From: Clostridia bacterium | GTDB taxonomy: Bacteria > Bacillota > Clostridia > Oscillospirales > Acutalibacteraceae | Assembly (NCBI GenBank): GCA_017395425.1 | Contig: JAFPUM010000014.1 | Location: 18,973 to 82,972, forward strand | Reading direction: 5' to 3' | DNA: 64,000 nucleotides | Shown: positions 8,355 through 16,028 of the stretch, piece after piece | Layout: each line of letters starts with the position of its first letter | Numbering within the stretch: position 1 is the first letter of the stretch | Made by a program: the position numbers and the translations under genes | Notes under the pieces: generated by a model | What the model saw: only the letters and a program-made list of their open reading frames with translations | Told to the model about the DNA's origin: nothing | Database searches by the model: none

Positions 8355-9659
8355 TTGGCTGTCACTGTGAGCCATGTAGAGAAGGGCGGACTGGCGGATC
8401 GTCACGGGGTGGTACCCGGCGATCAGATACTCTCTATCAACGGCAGTGAAATCGGCGATATTCTGGATTATCGGTTTTATGAAACCAACCGCCGCCTGAC
8501 GGTCTGTCTCCAAAAAGCGGACGGTACCCGCACGGAGTTCACACTGCGCAAAGGAGAGTATGATTCGCTGGGCGTGGAATGCGGCACCTACCTGATGGAT
8601 CGACAGCGCTGCTGCCGGAATAAATGCGTTTTCTGCTTCATTGACCAGCTTCCCAAGGGAATGCGGGAGTCGCTCTATTTCAAGGACGACGATGACCGTC
8701 TGTCCTTTTTGTTCGGTAATTATATTACCCTGACAAATATTGATGACCGCGAAATTGACCGTATTATCAAAATGCGCATTTCGCCGATCAATATTTCGGT
8801 TCACACCACGAATCCTTCGCTGCGCGTGAAGATGATGAAAAATCCCCATGCGGGAGAGGCGCTGCGTTTTATCGGCAGACTGGCGGAGGGAGGCATTTCG
8901 CTCAACTGTCAGATTGTACTGTGTCCCGAATGGAACGACGGCGCGGAGCTGGACAGAACCCTCTCCGACCTGACCGCGCTTTGTCCGCAGGTGCAGAGTG
9001 TGGCGGTGGTGCCGGTGGGACTGACGCGCTACCGTGAAGCGCTGCCGCCGCTGCGGATGTTTACACCGGAGGAGTGCGGACGTGTCATTGACCAGATCGA
9101 AGCCTTCGGCGATGAATGTGTGAAACGGTACGGCGCGAGAATCGTATATCCGTCCGACGAATTCTATCTCAACGCCGGACGGGAAATTCACGGCGATGAC
9201 TTTTACGGCGATTTCGACCAGTTGGAAAACGGCGTAGGTATGGTAGCGCTGCTGCGCAGTGAATTCGGCATGGCAGTGGAGGACTGTGAACAAGATGATC
9301 AGGTTCACAGCGCGTCCATTGCCTGCGGACAAAGTATTGCGCCGATTTTACGGGAATTGCTTGACCTGGCGCAGAAAAAGTGGCATAATGCTAATTGGAA
9401 ACTCTATCCGATTGTCAACCGCTTTTTCGGCGAGCGGATTACGGTTTCGGGACTGATTACTGGTCAAGACCTTATTGACCAGCTTCGTGGCAAGCCGCTT
9501 GGAAAACGGCTGTTGATTTCATCCAGTATGCTCAACAGCGACGGTTCTGTCTTTCTGGACGACCTTACCCCGTCGGACGTAGAAAAGGCATTGGGCGTTC
9601 CCATTGTACCGATAGAGAGCGACGGCTTTGCGCTGCTGGAGGCACTGCTGGGGCAATAA
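8355..9659 (+). CDS. DUF512 protein with N-terminal PDZ-like domain and radical-SAM-like centre
   Basis: 434 residues. The start is taken as TTG 8355, 6 nt after AAGGAGGG (8341-8348); the longer frame from GTG 8298 begins inside the rpmF terminator. Residues 1-60 look like a PDZ-type domain (GVVPGDQILSINGSEIGDI). The middle has CCRNKCVFCFIDQLPKGMR, a Cys cluster of radical-SAM type. The C-terminus has ISSSMLNSDGSVFLDDLTPSDVE. The function of the family is not established; it is widely conserved in Clostridia and very often lies directly before der, as here. No promoter was found between the rpmF terminator and this gene. Confidence 0.9.
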   Translation: MAVTVSHVEKGGLADRHGVVPGDQILSINGSEIGDILDYRFYETNRRLTVCLQKADGTRTEFTLRKGEYDSLGVECGTYLMDRQRCCRNKCVFCFIDQLPKGMRESLYFKDDDDRLSFLFGNYITLTNIDDREIDRIIKMRISPINISVHTTNPSLRVKMMKNPHAGEALRFIGRLAEGGISLNCQIVLCPEWNDGAELDRTLSDLTALCPQVQSVAVVPVGLTRYREALPPLRMFTPEECGRVIDQIEAFGDECVKRYGARIVYPSDEFYLNAGREIHGDDFYGDFDQLENGVGMVALLRSEFGMAVEDCEQDDQVHSASIACGQSIAPILRELLDLAQKKWHNANWKLYPIVNRFFGERITVSGLITGQDLIDQLRGKPLGKRLLISSSMLNSDGSVFLDDLTPSDVEKALGVPIVPIESDGFALLEALLGQ

Positions 9660-9747
9660 GGGAATATAGACAGAATAAAGGCAGTGCATGATGCTCATAC
9701 ACTGCCGAAGCGTATGATTGTGAATTCGCACAACGGAGTTGATTGCT

Positions 9748-11079
9748 TTGTCAAAACCCATCGTGGCAGTGGTGGGTCGCCCGAATGTGGGCAAGTCCAC
9801 ACTGTTCAATAAATTAATCGGACGTCGTCTGTCCATTGTGGAGGATACGCCGGGCGTTACCCGCGACCGTATTTACGGCGACTGCGAGTGGCGGAGCCGT
9901 CCTTTTCTGCTGATTGATACGGGCGGTATCGAACCCGATTCGGACGATATTATTCTTTCCAAAATGCGCAGTCAGGCACAGATTGCGATAGATTCCGCCG
10001 ACGTCATTATCATGGTGACCGATCTGAGAGCAGGCGTGGTTGCCACCGATCAGGAAGTGGCTGCCATGCTGCAAAAGAGCGGACGTCCCATCGTGCTGTG
10101 TGTCAACAAGTGCGATAATATCGGCAGTCTGCCGGCGGAATTTTATGAATTTTACAACCTTGGCATCGGAGAACCCTATCCCGTTTCGGCGGTACACGGT
10201 CACGGTACGGGCGATTTGCTCGACGCGGTATTTCAGTATTTCCCGCCGGAAACCGAAGCGGAAAATGACGACGAATTCATCAAGGTGGCGGTCATCGGAA
10301 AACCCAACGCCGGCAAGTCCTCGCTCATCAACCGCGTGGCGGGGGAAGAGCGCGTGATTGTCTCGGATATCGCCGGTACGACCCGCGACGCGATTGATAC
10401 CGTGATTGAAAACGATAAGGGTCGGTTTTTATTCATTGACACAGCGGGTATCCGACGCAAGAGCCGCATCAAGGACAATATCGAACGGTACAGCATTCTG
10501 CGCGCCGAAGCCTCGGTGGAGCGCGCCGATGTGTGTGTTATCATGATTGACGCCACAGAAGGCTTTACCGAGCAGGATTCCAAAGTGGCGGGCATTGCCC
10601 ATGAAGCGGGCAAGGGCTGTATTATCGCGGTCAACAAATGGGACGCGGTGGAGAAGGACGGCGGCACGATGAATGCCTTCCGCAAGAAGCTGGAAAATGA
10701 TTTTTCTTTTATGGCATATGCGCCGATTATCTTTATCTCCGCCAAAACAGGGCAGCGCATTGACCGTCTGTTTGAGCTGATTACCTATGTCGCCAATCAG
10801 AATGCCACCCGCATTTCGACGGGTATGCTCAACGATGTGCTGGCGGACGCGACATCGAGAGTGCAGCCTCCCTCGGACAAAGGCAAGCGGCTGAAAATCT
10901 ACTATATCACGCAGCCGTCCACCAAACCGCCCACCTTTGTCTGCTTTGTGAATAACGCGGATCTGTTTCATTTTTCTTATCAGCGTTATCTGGAAAATAA
11001 AATCCGGGAGACCTTCGGTCTGGAGGGTACACCCGTCCGTTTCATTGTGCGTGAGCGCGGAGACGGCAAGAAAAAATAA
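9748..11079 (+). CDS. der: Ribosome-associated double GTPase Der (EngA)
   Basis: 443 residues, typical length. Der has two GTPase domains and a KH-like C-terminal domain and acts in 50S subunit maturation. G domain 1 starts with GRPNVGKST and has NKCD; G domain 2 starts with GKPNAGKSS and has NKWD. The C-terminal region (PPTFVCFVNNADLFHFSYQRYLEN) is the KH domain. TTG 9748 is preferred because GGAG (9734-9737) stands about 10 nt before it; TTG 9739 is too close. plsY follows after 18 bp. Confidence 0.96.
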   Translation: MSKPIVAVVGRPNVGKSTLFNKLIGRRLSIVEDTPGVTRDRIYGDCEWRSRPFLLIDTGGIEPDSDDIILSKMRSQAQIAIDSADVIIMVTDLRAGVVATDQEVAAMLQKSGRPIVLCVNKCDNIGSLPAEFYEFYNLGIGEPYPVSAVHGHGTGDLLDAVFQYFPPETEAENDDEFIKVAVIGKPNAGKSSLINRVAGEERVIVSDIAGTTRDAIDTVIENDKGRFLFIDTAGIRRKSRIKDNIERYSILRAEASVERADVCVIMIDATEGFTEQDSKVAGIAHEAGKGCIIAVNKWDAVEKDGGTMNAFRKKLENDFSFMAYAPIIFISAKTGQRIDRLFELITYVANQNATRISTGMLNDVLADATSRVQPPSDKGKRLKIYYITQPSTKPPTFVCFVNNADLFHFSYQRYLENKIRETFGLEGTPVRFIVRERGDGKKK

Positions 11080-11097
11080 AGATTTTGGAGGGTGACA

Positions 11098-11778
11098 ATG
11101 ATGGATATCATTCAAACTTATGGGTTTCCGACCCTGATTTCAGCGGTGATTGCCTATCTGCTGGGCAGTATCAGTTTTGCCATTCCCGTCACCAAGCTGT
11201 TCATCGGCAAGGACATCCGCACGATGGGCAGCGGCAATGCGGGCTTTACCAACGTACTGCGGTGCGTAGGCAAGCCGGCGGCGATTATTACCTTTATCGG
11301 GGATTTCGCCAAGGGAATCGGCGCCATTTTTCTGGGCGAAATGATTTTTCACCTGATGTGTCCGGGCGTGACGAATATTGATGAGACCGCCAAGGTAGGC
11401 GCCGCCGTAGCAGGACTTTTTGCGGTGCTGGGGCATCTGTTCCCGCTGTATTTCGGTTTCAGGGGCGGCAAGGGGGTACTCATCAGCGCGGGGATTATCT
11501 GTGCGCTTGACTGGCGGACCTTTTTGGTTCTCGCAGCGGTATTTCTCGTGGTGCTGCTGATTACCAAGACGGTTTCCAAGGGCTCACTTACCGTCGCGGC
11601 ACTCTATCCGATTGTCACCTGCCTGCTCAATACCGTTATCGTGCCTTCCGACGCGTGGCTGGCGCTGACGCTGATCGCGGTATGCTTTGCGGCGCTGGTG
11701 ATCTATATGCACCGCTCCAATATCCGCCGTATTCTCGACGGTACGGAGCCCAAGACCATTGCCAAGAAAAACTCATAA
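11098..11778 (+). CDS. plsY: Glycerol-3-phosphate acyltransferase PlsY
   Basis: 226 residues with multiple membrane helices. PlsY transfers an acyl group from acyl phosphate to glycerol 3-phosphate, the first step of phospholipid synthesis. Family motifs are present: YLLGSISFAI near the N-terminus, GSGNAGFTNVLR, and the glycine-rich GHLFPLYFGFRGGKGV. ATG 11098 follows TTGGAGG; ATG 11101 is equally possible. It lies between der and gpsA, whose product supplies its substrate. Confidence 0.95.
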   Translation: MMDIIQTYGFPTLISAVIAYLLGSISFAIPVTKLFIGKDIRTMGSGNAGFTNVLRCVGKPAAIITFIGDFAKGIGAIFLGEMIFHLMCPGVTNIDETAKVGAAVAGLFAVLGHLFPLYFGFRGGKGVLISAGIICALDWRTFLVLAAVFLVVLLITKTVSKGSLTVAALYPIVTCLLNTVIVPSDAWLALTLIAVCFAALVIYMHRSNIRRILDGTEPKTIAKKNS

Positions 11779-11792
11779 ACATTCGTAACAAA

Positions 11793-11847
11793 CGGACGCG
11801 GAATACAATCTTCGCTGCGGAGCGGTAAAGGATCGGTTCCGCGTCCG
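11793..11847. other. Inverted repeat between plsY and gpsA
   Basis: CGGACGCGGAA (11793-11803) and TTCCGCGTCCG (11837-11847) form a perfect 11-bp stem with a 33-nt loop. No T run follows, so it is not a standard terminator; it may be an RNA-processing or stability element. Confidence 0.6.
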
Positions 11848-11872
11848 ATGTGAAATTGGGAGGTTTCTGATT

Positions 11873-12889
11873 ATGAAAGACGTTAAGAAAATCGCCGTAC
11901 TCGGTTCGGGCGGCTGGGGTACAGCCATGGCGATGTCCGCCGCTTCCTCGGGACATGACGTAACGGTCTGGTCGGCTTTTCCGGCGGAGATTGAGCGCAT
12001 TGTTTCGACGGGAGAAAATCCGCTGCTGCCCGGCATCAAAATGCCGAAAGAACTGAAGTTTACGTCGGAACTGAAAGATGTGGCGGACGCGGAGATTATC
12101 ATTACCGCCGTACCGTCCTTTGCCACCGCGAGCGTTGTCGCAAAGCTCGCGGAAATGGGCATTCCCGCTTCCACGCTGCTGGTGAATATCAGCAAAGGCT
12201 TTGACCCCGCGACCTGCGACCGGCTTTCCGTGACCATTCAGAAGGCGCTGCCGGATCATACAATCACGGTACTGTCGGGACCGTCCCACGCGGAGGAAGT
12301 GGCGCGGGAGATTCCCACGGCGCTGGTCGCGGCGTCATCGGACAAGGAAACCGCGCTGTTGATACAGCAGGTCTTTACCACGCCGCGTCTGCGGGTTTAT
12401 ACCAACAAGGACATGGTGGGTGTGGAACTCGGCGGCGCGATTAAAAATGTCATTGCGCTGGCGGCAGGCATTACCGACGGTCTGAAGCTGGGCGACAATA
12501 CCAAGGCGGCACTCATGACGAGAGGGCTGAGTGAAATCGGGCGTCTGGGCAAAGCGATGGGCGGCAGCGAAAAGACCTTTGCGGGGCTGACCGGTGTGGG
12601 CGATCTGATTGTGACCTGTACCAGTATGCACAGCCGCAACCGACGCGCGGGTATTCTGATCGGCGAAGGCGTTCCGGTGGAGGAAGCCATCAAGATCATC
12701 GGCACGGTGGAAGGTTATCACGCCGCGCGTCTGGCGCATATTCTCAAAGACCGTTACCAGGTAGAGATGCCGATTATGGACGCCTGCTACAAGGTATGTT
12801 ATGAAGGCGGCAATGCGCTGGAAGAAGTTACGCAGCTCATGACACGTCCCACACGCCATGAGGACGACGACACATGGCTTAACGATTGA
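11873..12889 (+). CDS. gpsA: Glycerol-3-phosphate dehydrogenase [NAD(P)+]
   Basis: 338 residues, normal length. It reduces dihydroxyacetone phosphate to glycerol 3-phosphate for lipid synthesis. The N-terminal Rossmann fold begins IAVLGSGGWGTAMAM, NISKGFD and LSGPSHAEEVAR follow, and the catalytic Lys lies in VELGGAIKNVIALAAG. The C-terminal domain has GLTGVGDLIVTCTS. It stands directly after plsY, which uses its product. A HAD phosphatase gene starts 27 bp after its stop. Confidence 0.97.
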   Translation: MKDVKKIAVLGSGGWGTAMAMSAASSGHDVTVWSAFPAEIERIVSTGENPLLPGIKMPKELKFTSELKDVADAEIIITAVPSFATASVVAKLAEMGIPASTLLVNISKGFDPATCDRLSVTIQKALPDHTITVLSGPSHAEEVAREIPTALVAASSDKETALLIQQVFTTPRLRVYTNKDMVGVELGGAIKNVIALAAGITDGLKLGDNTKAALMTRGLSEIGRLGKAMGGSEKTFAGLTGVGDLIVTCTSMHSRNRRAGILIGEGVPVEEAIKIIGTVEGYHAARLAHILKDRYQVEMPIMDACYKVCYEGGNALEEVTQLMTRPTRHEDDDTWLND

Positions 12890-12916
12890 GAATAACACCG
12901 GGGAGGCTGGTGCTAT

Positions 12917-13729
12917 ATGCACTATCAAGCGTTGGTTCTTGATATCGACGGAACACTGTACAACTCCGAAAAGCGTATCACGGCAGCCACCAGAGAAGCT
13001 ATTTTCCGGGCGAGAGAGGCGGGCAAAGTGATAGCCATTGCCTCCGGACGTCCGCTGCCGGGCGTGCTGGCGGCGGCGGCAGAGCTCCGGTTTGCCGAGA
13101 AGGGCGGCTATCTCATGGCGTACAACGGCGGCAGGATTTTCAACGCGAAGACCGGTGAGATCATCCGGGACGTCCGTCTGCCGTCTGAAATGATTCCGCG
13201 TATCGCGGCGCTGGCAAAGTCGCACGGTGTGGCTGTCGTAGGACACGCACAGGATGAATTGGTGACAGAGTCTCCGCATGACGGACTGATTCAGTATGAA
13301 GCCCGGCTCAATCAAATGTCGGTGACGGCGATACCTTCTCTGGCGGCATACCGCCGGAAGCGGCTGTACAAATGTCTCATTACAGGTGAGGCGGAGCGGC
13401 TGGCGGAACTGGAACAGATAGCCCTTCGGGAATTTGCGGGGGAACTGAGCGTATTCCGTTCGGAACCGTATTTCCTGGAGATTCTGCCGCGCGGCGTTGA
13501 CAAAGGCGGCGCGGTTGACATTCTTGCCACGCATCTCGGTATCAGCAAGGATGAAGTCATTGCCTGCGGTGACGGATTCAACGATCTGTCTATGATCTGT
13601 CACGCGGGGCTGGGCGTGGCGATGTCGAATGCGCAGCCGGATGTTAAGGCATCAGCGGATTATATCACCGCTTCGTGCGACGAGGACGGTCTGGTACCTG
13701 TGATTGAACGTTTCCTGATGGCGGGCTGA
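12917..13729 (+). CDS. Cof-type HAD-IIB phosphatase
   Basis: 270 residues. HAD motif I is LDIDGTLYNS (about residues 8-17) with nucleophile and general-acid Asp. Motif II lies around AIASGRP and motif IV is GDGFNDLSMI. The LEILPRGVDKG segment before the last motif is typical of the Cof/YidA IIB group, which dephosphorylates sugar phosphates and similar metabolites. The substrate cannot be predicted. The gene follows gpsA closely, with GGGGAGG before the ATG, so a link to glycerol phosphate is possible but only suggested by position. Confidence 0.9.
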   Translation: MHYQALVLDIDGTLYNSEKRITAATREAIFRAREAGKVIAIASGRPLPGVLAAAAELRFAEKGGYLMAYNGGRIFNAKTGEIIRDVRLPSEMIPRIAALAKSHGVAVVGHAQDELVTESPHDGLIQYEARLNQMSVTAIPSLAAYRRKRLYKCLITGEAERLAELEQIALREFAGELSVFRSEPYFLEILPRGVDKGGAVDILATHLGISKDEVIACGDGFNDLSMICHAGLGVAMSNAQPDVKASADYITASCDEDGLVPVIERFLMAG

Positions 13730-13763
13730 AAATGAAAATGACGGTTTTAGGAATATGAAAAAC

Positions 13764-13838
13764 ATCGTCGGGAGCGACGGTTTTCCGGACGGTTTTTGAC
13801 CGTTTCGGAGAACACGCTGCCGACGATTGTTTTATGGT
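13764..13838 (+). terminator. Probable terminator hairpin after the HAD gene
   Basis: ATCGTCGG (13764-13771) pairs with CCGACGAT (13820-13827), with a smaller GACGGT/ACCGTT hairpin inside; TGTTTTATGG follows and a T run comes a little later. Less canonical than the other terminators here, but it ends a long co-directional block. Confidence 0.5.
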
Positions 13839-13867
13839 CTTTTTGTCAAATGTTCATAAAATCGGGG

Positions 13868-13896
13868 TTGCAATTAACGGAACAATGGTGTATTAT
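13868..13896 (+). promoter_or_regulatory. Promoter of the nitroreductase-like gene
   Basis: TTGCAA at 13868-13873 and TATTAT at 13891-13896 with a 17-bp spacer, 40 bp before the start codon. Confidence 0.7.
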
Positions 13897-13936
13897 TATT
13901 TAGTGAATTTTACAGGGGGAGGGGTGTGAATCAGTA

Positions 13937-14689
13937 GTGGAAATGAAAGACGCCATCGTTGCAAGACGGTCGGTTCGCACCTATACCCGCGAACCGCTGC
14001 GAGCGTCGGTGTATGACGGTCTGGCGGATTTCATATCGGCACTTACGCCGCTGCATGACGATATTCCTGTGGACATTGAAATCTGCGGACGGGAAGAATT
14101 TGACAGCGAGTTCTACCGTACATGGCTCTGCCGTGCCAATGATTTTGTGGTGCTGCGTTCGGCTGCCAATGCACAGGGGTATTTGCAGAATGTGGGATTT
14201 ATCGGTGAGCAGATTGTACTATGGCTGACGCATAAGGGATTGGGAACCGGATGGTTTGGCATGGTTCGTCCCAAGCGTCCTCCCGCGAGAGGGGAGCTGC
14301 CTTATGTGATTACCGTGCAGTTCGGACGCTCCGACAACGCGCCGTTTCGTCGTCTGCCGGAAGAGGCGCCCCGCAAAAAGCTCCATGAACTGCTGCTCAA
14401 CAAGATCAGCCGTCCGGAATTCCTGCCGCTGATCGACGCGGGACGGCTGGCGCCGTCGGCGGTCAATTATCAGCCCGTGCGCTATTACAGTGACAATGAC
14501 GCGCTGTATATCTGCCGGGTTTCTCCGCCGCTCCGCAGTCATTCACTCGACAAATGGCAGCAGATCGATGTAGGTGCGGCAATGGCAAATATGCTGGTGC
14601 AAAGCGGCGGCGCGTGTACCTTTGTCCGGCAGGAGGATCCCCCCGAACTGCCGCAGGGCTATATTTACGAATATACCATGAGGCTTTGA
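13937..14689 (+). CDS. Nitroreductase-family protein (TM1586-like)
   Basis: 250 residues. The N-terminus MEMKDAIVARRSVRTYT is the typical start of flavin nitroreductases (FMN-binding Arg-Arg-Ser). The later segment EQIVLWLTHKGLGTGWFGM and the internal second repeat (RPEFLPLIDAGRLAPSAVNYQPVRYY) match the single-chain group that fuses two nitroreductase halves. These proteins bind FMN and reduce unknown substrates with NAD(P)H. The start is a GTG 13 nt after a very strong GGGGGAGGGG; ATG two codons later is possible. It is monocistronic or followed by the phosphofructokinase gene 80 bp on. Confidence 0.8.
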   Translation: MEMKDAIVARRSVRTYTREPLRASVYDGLADFISALTPLHDDIPVDIEICGREEFDSEFYRTWLCRANDFVVLRSAANAQGYLQNVGFIGEQIVLWLTHKGLGTGWFGMVRPKRPPARGELPYVITVQFGRSDNAPFRRLPEEAPRKKLHELLLNKISRPEFLPLIDAGRLAPSAVNYQPVRYYSDNDALYICRVSPPLRSHSLDKWQQIDVGAAMANMLVQSGGACTFVRQEDPPELPQGYIYEYTMRL

Positions 14690-14769
14690 TCGGGGAAATA
14701 AGTATTTTTCATACACTCTCTGTGATGAAAAATGAATGATGAAATAATACGGATTTGGAGGAAAACAAT

Positions 14770-15846
14770 ATGGCAAAACGCAGAGTGGGAATCCTGACCA
14801 GCGGCGGCGACTGCCCCGGACTCAACGCGGCGATCCGCGGCGTGGCATACGCGTCTTTCAATTTGATGGATGTGGAATTTGTCGGGATTAACGACGGTTA
14901 TAAAGGACTGATTGACGGCGTTTATCATGTGATGAAGCCGGACGATTTTTCGGGACTGCTCACGCTGGGCGGAACGATTCTCGGCACCAGCCGTCAGCCC
15001 TATCGCAATATGCGCGTCATCGAGCAGGATAACGTGGATAAAGTGGCGGCGATGAAAAAGCATTACAAAGAAATGAAGCTCGACTGTCTGATTACACTCG
15101 GCGGCAACGGTACCCACAAGACCGCCAATCTGCTCAGTGAGGAAGGGCTGAATGTTATCGGTCTGCCCAAGACCATCGATAACGATATTTACGGCACCGA
15201 TGTCACATTCGGTTTTCACAGCGCGGTGGATATTGCCACTGACGTGGTGGACCGGATTCATACCACCGCCAACAGTCACGGGCGCGTCATGGTGATTGAA
15301 GTCATGGGCAACAAGGCAGGCTGGCTGACGCTTTATGCGGGCATCGGCGGCGGCGCGGACGTAATATTGCTCCCTGAAATTCCTTATGACATTGATAAGG
15401 TCATTGAGACCGTCGAAAAGCGCACACTCAAAAAGCGCAAGTTCAGTATTATCTGCGTGGCGGAAGGCGCAATGGATCTGGAAGAATCCGTGATGAAAAA
15501 GAAAAAGCGCATGGAAAAGCGGGCCGCGGAGAATTACGCTTCGGTCAGTTACCGTGTGGCGGATCAGATTCAGAAAGCGACCGGCATGGAAGCGCGTGTG
15601 GTGGTGCCGGGACATTATCAGCGAGGGGGTTCGCCTTCCGCTTATGACCGTGTGCTGGCGACGCAGTTCGGCGCCTATGCCGCCAAGCTCATCAAGGAAG
15701 AAAAATACGGCAATACCGTTGCCATGATCGACGGCAAGGTGGGCTGCAATCCGCTGGTTGAAATCGCGGGCAAGACCAAGTTTGTACCCGCGGGAAGCGA
15801 TATTGTAAAGACTGCTAAAGTCACTGGCATCTGTTTTGGCGATTAA
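14770..15846 (+). CDS. pfkA: 6-phosphofructokinase, atypical phosphate-donor motif
   Basis: 358 residues. It phosphorylates fructose 6-phosphate to the 1,6-bisphosphate. The N-terminus GILTSGGDCPGLNAAIRG is the PFK signature. The catalytic Asp is D137 in PKTIDND (133-139). The phosphate-donor loop reads GGNGT at 111-115, whereas E. coli-type ATP enzymes have GGDGS and pyrophosphate enzymes GGDD. Lys134 in PKTIDND is the residue usually found in pyrophosphate-using enzymes (ATP enzymes have PGTIDND). The C-terminal signature region is GHYQRGGSPSAYDR. The donor, ATP or PPi, cannot be decided by eye. ATG 14770 follows GGAGG at 14757-14761. Confidence 0.93.
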   Translation: MAKRRVGILTSGGDCPGLNAAIRGVAYASFNLMDVEFVGINDGYKGLIDGVYHVMKPDDFSGLLTLGGTILGTSRQPYRNMRVIEQDNVDKVAAMKKHYKEMKLDCLITLGGNGTHKTANLLSEEGLNVIGLPKTIDNDIYGTDVTFGFHSAVDIATDVVDRIHTTANSHGRVMVIEVMGNKAGWLTLYAGIGGGADVILLPEIPYDIDKVIETVEKRTLKKRKFSIICVAEGAMDLEESVMKKKKRMEKRAAENYASVSYRVADQIQKATGMEARVVVPGHYQRGGSPSAYDRVLATQFGAYAAKLIKEEKYGNTVAMIDGKVGCNPLVEIAGKTKFVPAGSDIVKTAKVTGICFGD

Positions 15847-15933
15847 CCTGTTTTTGAGGAAAATACAATAATCAAAAACACCAAAATTTCAGCTTGAATC
15901 AATGAATTATTGTAAGAAAAATGCTAAAAAGAC

Positions 15934-15962
15934 TTGCAATTTGCGAGAATGTTTGTTATGAT
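15934..15962 (+). promoter_or_regulatory. Promoter of the glgBCDA operon
   Basis: TTGCAA at 15934-15939 and TATGAT at 15957-15962 with a 17-bp spacer and an extended TGT just before the -10, about 65 bp upstream of glgB. No later promoter or terminator is obvious until after glgA. Confidence 0.78.
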
Positions 15963-16028
15963 ATTATTATAGCCAAAAAGCATTTTCCGGTAAATCTCGG
16001 GTGATTATTTTTTAGGAGTTGATTGCAA

